Shown: positions 49,548 to 58,080 of the stretch, one piece after another | Layout of the letters: the number at the start of each line of letters is the position of its first letter | How positions within the stretch are numbered: position 1 is the stretch's first letter | Assembly (NCBI GenBank): GCA_036497945.1 | Contig: DASXIN010000179.1 | Coordinates: 4,773-68,772, forward strand | Direction of reading: 5' to 3' | DNA: 64,000 bases | From: RYN-230 sp036497945 | Lineage (GTDB): Bacteria > Actinomycetota > Actinomycetes > Streptosporangiales > Streptosporangiaceae | Made by a program: the position numbers and the translations under genes | The notes under the pieces: model-generated | What the model saw: the letters and a program-made list of their open reading frames with translations, nothing else | Told to the model about the DNA's origin: nothing | The model's database searches: none

Positions 49548-49742
49548 ATGGCGAAGGCTCTACTCGGCCACGTCGGCGGGCCTGATCCCCGCATGGTCTC
49601 AGAGATGCGCCGCCTTCAGCAGCGAGTACGCGACCTGGAAGCCGAACTGGTCCGGCTTCAGGACGAGAACGACGCACTCTCTGCAGAAGCCGGTCACGAC
49701 TTGCTCGTCGCAGATCGGGAACGCGAACCGGCGCTGATCTGA
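49548..49742 (+). CDS. Small coiled-coil protein between mutM and smc
   Basis: This 64-residue protein starts MAKALLGHVGGPDPRMVSEM, then a heptad-patterned helix RRLQQRVRDLEAELVRLQDENDAL, and a short acidic tail. A very similar small protein lies at this place in Streptomyces. The function is unknown. GGAGG at 49533-49537 serves ATG 49548. A strong terminator follows the gene. Confidence 0.8.
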   Translation: MAKALLGHVGGPDPRMVSEMRRLQQRVRDLEAELVRLQDENDALSAEAGHDLLVADREREPALI

Positions 49743-50073
49743 CGCGCCGATCTGGCAGCACGAAACGGGGACGCCGACCTCGGCGTCCCTATTCGTGTGT
49801 CTGGCCTTCGCTGGTCGTCGGCTCACCCGTCAGTTACGTCACTTTAGTCGCTTATGTCACTCGGTCAGCTGCCCGCCCGCCCACCTGCCCGAACCCGATC
49901 GTGAACTGCCGGGAAACCCGCGAATGCCCGGGCTGGTCGGCACTGCGCGATAAGGTTCGGACTGGCTGGCGCGGTGCCGCCGCGCCGTCGCCGGCCCCGG
50001 CCGGCCGCCTGGACCGGCCGCTGCCGGCCGGACCACAGCGGATCGAGCCCATCGCGGGGAGGGGAGCCTGCAG
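49743..50073. other. Intergenic region upstream of smc
   Basis: The 331 bases hold the terminator at 49768-49789 and the likely smc promoter region. I see no gene. GGGGAGGGGAG at 50057-50067 is the ribosome site for smc GTG 50074. Confidence 0.5.
49768..49789 (+). terminator. Terminator after the small coiled-coil gene
   Basis: GGGACGCCGA and TCGGCGTCCC form a 10-bp perfect stem with a 2-base centre (effectively a 4-base loop). TATTCGTGTGT follows. It separates the upstream genes from smc. Confidence 0.85.
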
Positions 50074-53000
50074 GTGTACCTGAAGACTCTCACCCTGCGC
50101 GGGTTCAAGTCGTTCGCGTCCGCCACCACGCTGCGCTTCGAGCCGGGTATCACCTGCATCGTCGGCCCCAACGGGTCCGGCAAGTCCAACGTGGTGGACG
50201 CGTTCTCCTGGGTGATGGGCGAGCAGGGCGTGAAGACCCTGCGCGGCGGCAAGATGGAGGACGTGGTCTTCGCCGGGACCGCTTCCCGGCCGCCGCTGGG
50301 CCGGGCCGAGGTCACGCTGACCATCGACAACAGCGACGGTGCGCTGCCCATCGAGTACACCGAGGTCACCATCAGCCGGCTGCTGTTCCGGTCCGGGCAG
50401 AGCGAGTACTTCATCAACGGCGATCACTGCCGCCTGCTCGACGTGCAGGAGCTGCTGTCCGACTCCGGCCTGGGCCGGGAGATGCACGTGATCGTCGGCC
50501 AGGGCCAGCTGGACCAGGTGCTGCACGCCGGGCCGGAGGCCCGCCGGGCGCTGATCGAGGAGGCGGCGGGCGTGCTCAAGCACCGCCGCCGCAAGGAAAA
50601 GGCGCTGCGCAAGCTCGAAGCCATGCAGGTCAACCTGACCCGGCTGGTGGACCTGACTGCGGAATTGCGCCGCCGGCTCAAGCCGCTCGGCCGCCAGGCC
50701 GCGATCGCCCGCAAGGCCGCGGTCATCCAGGCCGACCTGCGCGACGCCCGGCTCCGGCTGCTGGCCGACGACTACGTGACCGGGGCCGCCGCCCTGGAGC
50801 GGGACGAGACCGACGAGGCCGCCGCGGTGGCCCGCCGGGCCGAGCTGGAGCGCACCCTGACCCAGGCCCGGCAGCGCGAGGCCGAGCTGGACGGGGACGA
50901 GCAGCAGCACGCGCCCCGGCTGGCCGCCGCGCAGGAGACCTGGTTCGCCCTCTCCGCCCTTTCCGAACGCCTCCGCGGGGTGGCCAGCCTGGCCCAGGAG
51001 CGGCACGCCCACCTGGTGACCCAACCGGACGCTGCGCGTCCGGGCCGGGACCCGGACGAGCTGGACGCCGAAGCGGAAGCGCTGCGCGAGCAGGAGGCGG
51101 TGCTCGGCGAGCGGCTGGAGACCGCGCGCGAGCAGCTGGCCGCCGTGACCGCGGAGCGCGGCGCGGCGGAGACCGCGCTGGCTGAGGAGGAACGCCGGCT
51201 GGCCCTCGCCGTCCGGGCCGAAGCGAAGCGGGCCGAGCAGCTGGCCCGGCTGCGCGCCCAGGTCGGTGCGGCGCGCAGCAAGGCCGCCGCCGCCGACGAG
51301 GAGGCCGGGCGGCTGGCCGACAGTCTCGACCAGGCCAAGTCCCGGGCCGACCTGGCCGAGCGCGAGTACGAGGACCTGCAGGATCAGTGCGCGGGCCGGG
51401 ACGACGACCGGACCGGGCTGGCCTGGGAGCACGAGCAGGCCGCGGCCACGCTGAGCGCCGCCGCGGCCCGGGTCAGCGAGCTGCGCGCGGCCGAGCGGGA
51501 GGCCAGTGCCGAGCGCGCCGCGCTCACCGCCCGGGTGCAGGCGCTGCGCGAGGGGGTACACGCGCTGCGTACCGGCAAGGACGCGTCCGCGGCCGTGCTG
51601 GCCGAGCCGGGCCGGTTCGGCGGCGTGCTCGGTGCGGTCGCCGCCCTGGTGACCGTGGCCGACGGGGCGCAGGAGGCGATCGCCGCCGCGCTGGGCGGCG
51701 CGGCCGACGCGGTGGCCGTGTCCGGCCTGGCCGCCGCGGTCGCCATCCTGGAGACACTGAAGGGTGACGACGCAGGCAGTGCCAGCCTGGTCATCGCGGG
51801 GTCTGCCCGGGGGGACGACCCTCCGGAGGCCCCCGATCGCCGCTCCGCGGGGCTGCCGACCGGTGTCCAGCTTCCGGACGGCGCGCAGCCCGCGCTCGAC
51901 CTGGTGCGCTGCCCGGCGGAACTGTCTGCCGCGCTGGCCAGCCTGCTGGCCGGCGTCGTGGTGGCTGCGGACCTGGGCCAGGCCCAGGAGCTGGTCCGGG
52001 CCTACCCGGACGTGCGGGTGGTCACCCGGCAGGGCGACATGCTCGGCGCGCACTGGGCGTCCGGCGGGTCGGCCAAGGCGCCCACCGAGTTCACCCTGCG
52101 CGGGGTGGCCGACGAGGCCGCGGCCGGGCTCGGGGACGTGGACCACCGCTGCGAGCAGGCCGCGGCCGACCTGGCCGACGCGGTGGCCGACGAGAGCCAG
52201 GCCCGCGAGGTGGTGGCCGCGGCCCAGGCCGCGATCCAGCAGGCCGACGCGGCCGCCGCGGAAATCTCCGGCCGGCTGGGCCGGCTGGCCGGCGCGGCCC
52301 GGGCCGCCCGCGAGGAGACGCAGCGGCTGGAGTCGGCCATCGCCAAGGCGCGGCAGGCCCAGGAAGCCGGCGTCGCCGCGGTCAGTGAGCTGGCGGCCAG
52401 CCTGGCCACGGCCGAAGGGATGACCGGCCCGGCCGAGCTGGCCCAGCCCGGGCCGGGCGCCGGGGACTCTGCCCAGGCTGAGGACGAGCCAGCCGCGGAC
52501 CGGGATGCGCTGGCCGCCGCGGTCAGCGCGGGGCGAAACGCGGAGATGGACGCCCGGCTGGAGGTCCGCACGGCCGAGGAGCGGCTGCGGGCCATCGCCG
52601 GCCGGGCCGACGCGATAGTGGCCCAGGCGGCCGCGGAACGCCAGGCCGCGCAGCAGGCCGCCGCCCGGCAGGTGCGGCGGGAACGCCAGGCCGTGGTGGC
52701 CAAGGCGGTGGCCGAAGGCGCCGCCCGCGCCCTAGCCCGGCTCACCGAGTCGCTGACCGCCGCGGCGCAGCAGCGCCAGGCGGCCGAGCTGGCCAGCAAG
52801 GGCCGCGCCGTGGCGGTCAAGGAAGTCCGGGCCCAAGTCCGTGATCTGGCCGCCGAATTCGACCGCGTGGTGGACGCCGCGCACGGCACCGAGATGGCCC
52901 GGGCCGAGCACCGGATGCGGCTGGAGCAGTTGGCCGCCCGGGCCGCCGCCGAGTTCGGCGTAGCCGCCGACGCGCTCGTCGCCGAGTACGGCCCGGACAT

Positions 53001-53886
53001 GCCGGTCCCGCTGGCCGCGCCGGAGCCGCCCGTCAGCCGCCCCGGCAACGGCGCTGAGAGCGCCGCGGAGGCGGAGGTCAGTGCTTCTGACTTGGCCAGG
53101 CCGGCGGCCGCGCAGGATGGCGCTGAGGGCCACAGCAACGGAGCCGCCCCGGGCGACGGCAGCGAGCCGCCGAGCGAGCAGCAGCCGGTGCTGGCCGGCG
53201 CCGAGCAGCTGACCATCCCCTACGTCCGGGCTGAGCAGGAGCGCCGGGCGGCCACCGCGCAGCGCCAGCTCGACCAGCTGGGCAAGGTGAACCCGCTGGC
53301 GCTGGAGGAGTTCGCGGCGCTGGAGGAGCGGCACGCGTTCCTCAGCACCCAGCTGGAAGACCTCAAGAAGACCCGCCGGGACCTGCTGACCGTGGTCAAG
53401 GAGGTGGACGACCGGGTGCAGGAAGTGTTCGCGTCGGCCTTCGAGGACACCGCCCGCGAGTTCGAGGGGATCTTCGGCCGGCTGTTCCCCGGCGGCGAGG
53501 GACGGCTGATCCTCACCGACCCGGACGACATCCTGGCCACCGGGATCGACTTCGAGGCCCGGCCGCCGGGCAAGAAGGTCAAGCGGATGTCGCTGCTGTC
53601 CGGCGGCGAGCGGTCGCTCACCGCGATCGCCTTCCTGCTGGCCATCTTCATGGCCCGGCCGTCCCCGTTCTATGTGCTGGACGAGGTCGAGGCCGCCCTC
53701 GATGACACCAACATGCAGCGCCTGCTGCACATCTTCGAAGAGCTGCGGTCGGCCTCCCAGCTGCTGATCATCACGCACCAGAAGCGCACCATGGAGATCG
53801 CCGACGCGCTGTACGGCATCAGCATGCGCGGCGACGGCGTGTCCACCGTGGTCAGCCAGCGGCTGCGCGAGCGCGAATCCGCCTAA
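50074..53886 (+). CDS. smc: Chromosome segregation ATPase SMC
   Basis: This 1270-residue protein has N-terminal Walker A GPNGSGKSN (31-39) and Q-loop region GYK-type RSGQSEYFINGDHCRL. Long coiled coils surround a hinge at about 505-660 with GGVLGAVAALVTVADG. The C-terminal signature LSGGERSL is at 1175-1182 and Walker B VLDEVEAALDD has Asp1203/Glu1204. With ScpAB (elsewhere) it folds the chromosome. An Ala/Pro/Ser/Gly-rich stretch (about 985-1045) interrupts the C-terminal coiled coil. GTG 50074 is the start. Confidence 0.97.
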   Translation: MYLKTLTLRGFKSFASATTLRFEPGITCIVGPNGSGKSNVVDAFSWVMGEQGVKTLRGGKMEDVVFAGTASRPPLGRAEVTLTIDNSDGALPIEYTEVTISRLLFRSGQSEYFINGDHCRLLDVQELLSDSGLGREMHVIVGQGQLDQVLHAGPEARRALIEEAAGVLKHRRRKEKALRKLEAMQVNLTRLVDLTAELRRRLKPLGRQAAIARKAAVIQADLRDARLRLLADDYVTGAAALERDETDEAAAVARRAELERTLTQARQREAELDGDEQQHAPRLAAAQETWFALSALSERLRGVASLAQERHAHLVTQPDAARPGRDPDELDAEAEALREQEAVLGERLETAREQLAAVTAERGAAETALAEEERRLALAVRAEAKRAEQLARLRAQVGAARSKAAAADEEAGRLADSLDQAKSRADLAEREYEDLQDQCAGRDDDRTGLAWEHEQAAATLSAAAARVSELRAAEREASAERAALTARVQALREGVHALRTGKDASAAVLAEPGRFGGVLGAVAALVTVADGAQEAIAAALGGAADAVAVSGLAAAVAILETLKGDDAGSASLVIAGSARGDDPPEAPDRRSAGLPTGVQLPDGAQPALDLVRCPAELSAALASLLAGVVVAADLGQAQELVRAYPDVRVVTRQGDMLGAHWASGGSAKAPTEFTLRGVADEAAAGLGDVDHRCEQAAADLADAVADESQAREVVAAAQAAIQQADAAAAEISGRLGRLAGAARAAREETQRLESAIAKARQAQEAGVAAVSELAASLATAEGMTGPAELAQPGPGAGDSAQAEDEPAADRDALAAAVSAGRNAEMDARLEVRTAEERLRAIAGRADAIVAQAAAERQAAQQAAARQVRRERQAVVAKAVAEGAARALARLTESLTAAAQQRQAAELASKGRAVAVKEVRAQVRDLAAEFDRVVDAAHGTEMARAEHRMRLEQLAARAAAEFGVAADALVAEYGPDMPVPLAAPEPPVSRPGNGAESAAEAEVSASDLARPAAAQDGAEGHSNGAAPGDGSEPPSEQQPVLAGAEQLTIPYVRAEQERRAATAQRQLDQLGKVNPLALEEFAALEERHAFLSTQLEDLKKTRRDLLTVVKEVDDRVQEVFASAFEDTAREFEGIFGRLFPGGEGRLILTDPDDILATGIDFEARPPGKKVKRMSLLSGGERSLTAIAFLLAIFMARPSPFYVLDEVEAALDDTNMQRLLHIFEELRSASQLLIITHQKRTMEIADALYGISMRGDGVSTVVSQRLRERESA

Positions 53887-53951
53887 GCGGGCATGAGCCA
53901 CCGCAGACGGGGGATTAGCCCGGCTGGAGTGTCTGCCAGACTGGGGCCGTT

Positions 53952-55127
53952 ATGGAACTTGCGATCATCCTTGGCTCGATCTTCATCCTGCTCATCGCCG
54001 GAGCCGGGACCACCTTGCTGGTGCGCTCGGGCCGGCGCCGGGTGGCTGCGCCACCGGAGCCGCCCGCCGTGCCGCCGGCCGCGCCACCGGGCGGGCAGCA
54101 GACCGCCGCACCCCCTGCTCAGGACGTGGCCACCGGGGCGCCCGGGGTGGAAGAGGTGCTGCCGCCGGCGGCCCCGCCGGGCTCGGTGGAACCGGCGCCT
54201 CCCCCGCTGCGCGGCCGCCTGGTGCGACTGCGCGGGCGGCTGGCCGCCTCCCGCGGCGGGTTCGGGTCGGTGCTGCTCAACCTGCTCTCCCGGGACGTCC
54301 TGGACGACGAGGCCTGGGACGAGATCGAGGACACGCTGATCACCGCGGACATGGGGGTCGTGCTGGCCCGGCAGGTCGTCGAGGAACTCAAGACCCAGGT
54401 CAAAGTGACCGGCACCCGGAGCCCGGACGAAGTACGCGGCATGCTGCGCGCCGAGCTGATCATCCAGCTCGGCGCGGACACCGACCGCCGCCTGCGCACC
54501 ACCCCGCACGGTGACCGGCCCGCGGTCGTGCTGATGGTGGGGGTCAACGGCACCGGCAAGACCACCGTGTGCGGCAAGCTCGGCCGGGCGCTGATCGGCG
54601 AGGGTGAGACGGTGCTGCTCGGCGCGGCGGACACGTTCCGGGCCGCGGCCGCGGACCAGCTGCAGACCTGGGGCAGCCGGATCGGCGCCCCGACGGTCCG
54701 CTCCGACAAGGAAGGCGCGGACCCGGCCAGCGTGGCCTTCGAGGCGGTCAGCACCGGCATCGACCAGCGGGTGGGCTGCGTCATCGTGGACACCGCCGGG
54801 CGGCTGCACACGAAGACCGGCCTGATGGACGAGCTGGGCAAGATCAAGCGGGTGATCGAGAAGAAGGCCACCGTGGACGAGGTCCTGCTCGTGCTGGACG
54901 CCACCACCGGGCAGAACGGGCTGCGCCAGGCCCGGGTGTTCGCTGAGGCGGTGGATGTGACCGGGATCGTGCTGACCAAGCTGGACGGCACGGCCAAGGG
55001 CGGCATTGTCTTCCAGGTGCAGCGCGAGCTGGGCGTGCCGGTCAAACTGGTCGGCCTGGGTGAGGGCCCGGACGACCTTGCTCCGTTCGAGCCGGACGCG
55101 TTCGTGGACGCGATCCTCGCCAGCTAG
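53952..55127 (+). CDS. ftsY: Signal recognition particle receptor FtsY
   Basis: This 391-residue SRP-type GTPase has an N-terminal membrane helix (ELAIILGSIFILLIAGAGTT), typical for actinobacterial FtsY. A Pro/Ala-rich linker (about 28-80) follows, then the four-helix N domain and the G domain with P-loop GVNGTGKT (197-204), DTAGRLHTK and TKLDGTAKGG. It receives ribosome-SRP complexes at the membrane; its partner Ffh is encoded 3 kb downstream. Confidence 0.96.
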   Translation: MELAIILGSIFILLIAGAGTTLLVRSGRRRVAAPPEPPAVPPAAPPGGQQTAAPPAQDVATGAPGVEEVLPPAAPPGSVEPAPPPLRGRLVRLRGRLAASRGGFGSVLLNLLSRDVLDDEAWDEIEDTLITADMGVVLARQVVEELKTQVKVTGTRSPDEVRGMLRAELIIQLGADTDRRLRTTPHGDRPAVVLMVGVNGTGKTTVCGKLGRALIGEGETVLLGAADTFRAAAADQLQTWGSRIGAPTVRSDKEGADPASVAFEAVSTGIDQRVGCVIVDTAGRLHTKTGLMDELGKIKRVIEKKATVDEVLLVLDATTGQNGLRQARVFAEAVDVTGIVLTKLDGTAKGGIVFQVQRELGVPVKLVGLGEGPDDLAPFEPDAFVDAILAS

Positions 55128-55143
55128 CACTGCTACCAGGGGA

Positions 55144-55190
55144 GAAACGTTCTCGTAACATGTGCACCCCGTCTTTCACGCCGCCGAAAC
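55144..55190 (+). promoter_or_regulatory. Candidate GlnR boxes upstream of glnK
   Basis: GAAAC-6-GTAAC (55144-55159) and TTCAC-6-GAAAC (55175-55190) resemble the actinobacterial GlnR half-site pair gTnAC-6-GaAAC. GlnR controls the nitrogen operon with glnK and glnD in Streptomyces. The spacing between the pairs departs from the classical 6 bases, so this is a candidate only. Confidence 0.45.
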
Positions 55191-55263
55191 ACTCCGTGCG
55201 GACGGGCGAAACGCCCTAGGCAGAGGGTCGGCACAGGACAGGGTGCCCTGAGAAGGTGGTCGC

Positions 55264-55602
55264 ATGAAGCTCATCACTGCCGTGATCAAACCGTTCAAGC
55301 TGGACGAGGTGAAGGCGGCGCTGCAGGCCTTTGGTGTCCATGGGATGACCGTGAGCGAGGCCAGCGGCTACGGCCGGCAGCGCGGTCACACCGAGGTCTA
55401 CCGGGGCGCCGAATACCAGGTCGACCTGGTGCCCAAGGTCCGGCTGGAGGTGCTGTGCGAAGACGAGGACGCTGAGGATCTGATTGGGGTGATCGTCAAG
55501 GCCGCGCAGACCGGCCGGATCGGTGACGGGAAGGTCTGGGCCATCCCGGTGGACGCGGTGGTGCGGGTGCGCACCGGCGAGCGCGGCTCGGGCGCGCTCT
55601 AG
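55264..55602 (+). CDS. glnK: Nitrogen regulatory protein P-II
   Basis: This 112-residue protein begins MKLITAVIKPFKLDEVKAAL. The T-loop segment GAEYQVDLV places Tyr51 at the usual modification site, and the C-terminus has IGDGKVWAIPVDAVVRVRTGERG. The trimer reports 2-oxoglutarate and adenylylate energy state. In actinomycetes Tyr51 is adenylylated by GlnD, which is encoded next. The gene may equally be called glnB. Confidence 0.96.
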   Translation: MKLITAVIKPFKLDEVKAALQAFGVHGMTVSEASGYGRQRGHTEVYRGAEYQVDLVPKVRLEVLCEDEDAEDLIGVIVKAAQTGRIGDGKVWAIPVDAVVRVRTGERGSGAL

Positions 55603-55662
55603 GCACGGACACGGTAGAGGTCTGATCGGGGTGCGCGAGACGGGCCCGGGAAGGCAGGCGTG

Positions 55663-57918
55663 ATGTCAGCACCCGCAGCCCGTCCGCACTCCGACGGGCC
55701 GCCGCTGACCTCCTTCGCCAGCGACCGGGCCCGGCGCAGCGCGGAGACCGACCGCTGGCTGGCCGCTTTGCTCGGTGCGGAGCCTGGTGTCGCGCTGGTC
55801 GCGGTGGGTGGCTACGGCCGCCGGGAACTGCTGCCCGGCAGCGATCTGGACGTGCTGCTGCTGCACGGTGGCCGGGACGGCATCGCGGCCATGGCCGACC
55901 GGATCTGGTACCCGATCTGGGATTCCGGCACCCGGCTGGACCACGCCGTGCGGACCACCGCCGAGGCGCGCCGGGTGGCCAGGAAAGATCTCAAGGTCGC
56001 CCTCGGCCTGCTCTACGCCCGGCATGTGGCCGGCGATCCCGAGCTCACCAACAAGCTGCGGGTCGGCGCCCTGGAGGACTGGCGCGCGTCGGCCGGCACC
56101 CGGCTGGCCGAACTCCAGGCGCTGCACGTGGAGCGGACTGAGCGCAGCGGCGAGCTCGCCTTCCTGCTGGAACCCGACCTCAAGGAAGCCCGCGGCGGGC
56201 TGCGCGACGTGCACGCGATCCAGGCCATCGCGGCCGCCTGGGTGGCGCCCGGCCCGGGGCCGCGGGTCCGGGCCGCCTACGAGTCGGTCATGGACGCGCG
56301 GCACGCGCTGCACGAAATCACCGGCCGGCCCACCGACCGGCTGGTGCTGCAGGAGCAGGACGAGGTGGCCCGGGTCCTCGGGCTGCTGGACGCGGACGCG
56401 CTCATGCGCCACCTGGCCGGCGCCGGCCGGGCGGTGGCCTACTCGGTGGATCAGGCGTTCCGCCAGGCGCAGCGCGGCCGGGGCGGCCGCCGGCGGGGGA
56501 AGGCGCAACGCCGGCCGCTGGCCGACGGCCTGGTCGAGCAGGACGGCGAGGTGGTACTGGCCCGGGCCGCGGACCCGGCCAATGACCCGGCGCTGCCGCT
56601 GCGCGCCGCGGCCGCCGCCGCCCAGGCCGGGCTGGCACTGGCTCCGCGCACGCTGACCCGGCTGGCGGACTGCCCGCCGCTGCCGGTGCCCTGGCCGCCG
56701 GAGGCCAGGGATGCCCTGGTCGCGTTGCTCGGTGCGGGCCCGGCCACCGTTCCGGTGTGGGAGGCGCTGGACCAGGAGGGCCTGGTCGCCAGCCTGCTGC
56801 CGGACTGGGACCGGGTGCGGAACCGGCCGCAGCGCAACCCGCTGCACACCTACACGGTGGACCGGCACCTGGTGGAAGCCGCTGTCCGGTCCGCCGTGCT
56901 CACCCGCGACGTGGCCCGGCCCGACCTGCTGCTGCTCGCCGCGCTGCTGCACGACATCGGCAAGGGCTGGCCGGGAGACCACCGGGTCACCGGGGAAGTG
57001 GTGGCCCGGGACGTGGCCCGCCGGGTCGGGCTCGGCCCGTCCGACGCCGAACTGGTGGCCGGCGCGGTCCGGCACCACCTGCTGCTGCCGCAGACCGCGA
57101 CCCGGCGCGACCTGGACGATCCGGTCACCGTGTCCCAGGTAGCCGCGGTGGTCGGCGGCCGGCCGCTGCTCGGGCTGCTGCACGCGCTGGCCATCGCGGA
57201 CGGCCTGGCCACCGGGCCGGCCGCGTGGAACGACTGGAAAGAGGGCCTGGTCGGGGACCTGGTCCGGCGGGTCGAGTCGCGGCTGGCGGGCGAGCCGCCG
57301 CCGGAGCCGCTACCGCTCCGGCCGGATCAGACCGCGCTGGCCGAGGAGGGCGGGCCCGCGGCCCGGGTCACCGGGTCCGAGGTGACCATCGTGGCCCCGG
57401 ACCGGCCGGGGCTGCTCTGGCAGGCGGCCGGCGTGCTGGCGTCACACCGGCTGGCGGTGCGCTCGGCCAACGCGACCTCGCACGGCACGATGGCGGTGGC
57501 CGCGTTCACCGTGGCCCCGGAGTTCGGCGACCCGCCGGACGCCGACCTGGTCAGCAGCGACCTGCGCCGGGCCCTGGCCGGGCGGCTGGACGTGGCCGAC
57601 CGGCTGGAGCGGCGGATGCGGGCCTACCGCGAGTCGCCGGTCCCGGTCCCGGTGGCGCCGCCCAAGGTCACCCTGCTCGACGACGCCTCGCACACCGCGA
57701 CGGTGGTGGAGGTCCGCGCGCACGACGCGCCCGGCCTGCTCTGGAGGATCGGCCGGGCGCTCGGCGACTGCGGCCTGGACGTGCGCGCCGCCCGGGTGGA
57801 GACGCTGGGCGCGGAAGCGGTGGACGTGTTCTACGTGGTAGACACGTCCGGTGGCCCGGTCGGCGGATCCCGGATCCGCGGCAAGATCGCTGCCCAGGTG
57901 CTGGCCGCGCTGACCTAG
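55663..57918 (+). CDS. glnD: P-II uridylyl/adenylyltransferase GlnD
   Basis: This 751-residue protein has a nucleotidyltransferase domain with GGYGRRELLPGSDLDVLLL (residues 49-67, with metal-binding Asp61 and Asp63). An HD domain has ALLHDIGKGWPGDH (His430-Asp431) for demodification, and two C-terminal ACT domains are at about 568-635 (VTIVAPDRPGLLWQ) and 678-750. In actinomycetes it adds and removes AMP on GlnK Tyr51. It is 60 bases after glnK, probably co-transcribed. ATG 55663 follows GGAAGG; GTG 55660 is just upstream. Confidence 0.95.
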   Translation: MSAPAARPHSDGPPLTSFASDRARRSAETDRWLAALLGAEPGVALVAVGGYGRRELLPGSDLDVLLLHGGRDGIAAMADRIWYPIWDSGTRLDHAVRTTAEARRVARKDLKVALGLLYARHVAGDPELTNKLRVGALEDWRASAGTRLAELQALHVERTERSGELAFLLEPDLKEARGGLRDVHAIQAIAAAWVAPGPGPRVRAAYESVMDARHALHEITGRPTDRLVLQEQDEVARVLGLLDADALMRHLAGAGRAVAYSVDQAFRQAQRGRGGRRRGKAQRRPLADGLVEQDGEVVLARAADPANDPALPLRAAAAAAQAGLALAPRTLTRLADCPPLPVPWPPEARDALVALLGAGPATVPVWEALDQEGLVASLLPDWDRVRNRPQRNPLHTYTVDRHLVEAAVRSAVLTRDVARPDLLLLAALLHDIGKGWPGDHRVTGEVVARDVARRVGLGPSDAELVAGAVRHHLLLPQTATRRDLDDPVTVSQVAAVVGGRPLLGLLHALAIADGLATGPAAWNDWKEGLVGDLVRRVESRLAGEPPPEPLPLRPDQTALAEEGGPAARVTGSEVTIVAPDRPGLLWQAAGVLASHRLAVRSANATSHGTMAVAAFTVAPEFGDPPDADLVSSDLRRALAGRLDVADRLERRMRAYRESPVPVPVAPPKVTLLDDASHTATVVEVRAHDAPGLLWRIGRALGDCGLDVRAARVETLGAEAVDVFYVVDTSGGPVGGSRIRGKIAAQVLAALT

Positions 57919-58044
57919 GTTCCAGGTCCAGGTTTAAATTCGCCCCGGTGCTGTCCAGCCCGGACGGGGCCGCCTCGACCACGCTGCCCGGCCCGGTCAT
58001 CACCATTCGGTAAGGTCGCGCCTGGGCGGACGATCCAGTGGCAC

Positions 58045-58080
58045 TGACCCGGTGCCCCTGACCGGATAGCCTGGTGTGCG
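58045..58080 (+). promoter_or_regulatory. Candidate promoter for leaderless ffh transcript
   Basis: TAGCCT at 58067-58072 fits a -10 element (TANNNT) and CTGACC at 58045-58050 a weak -35 with 16 bases between. The expected transcription start falls on or next to GTG 58080, and no Shine-Dalgarno sequence is visible, so translation may be leaderless. Confidence 0.4.

Noticed and set aside
49852..52146. A 764-codon minus-strand frame opposite smc
   Set aside because: Low-complexity composition, and it runs antisense to the unmistakable SMC head and coil.
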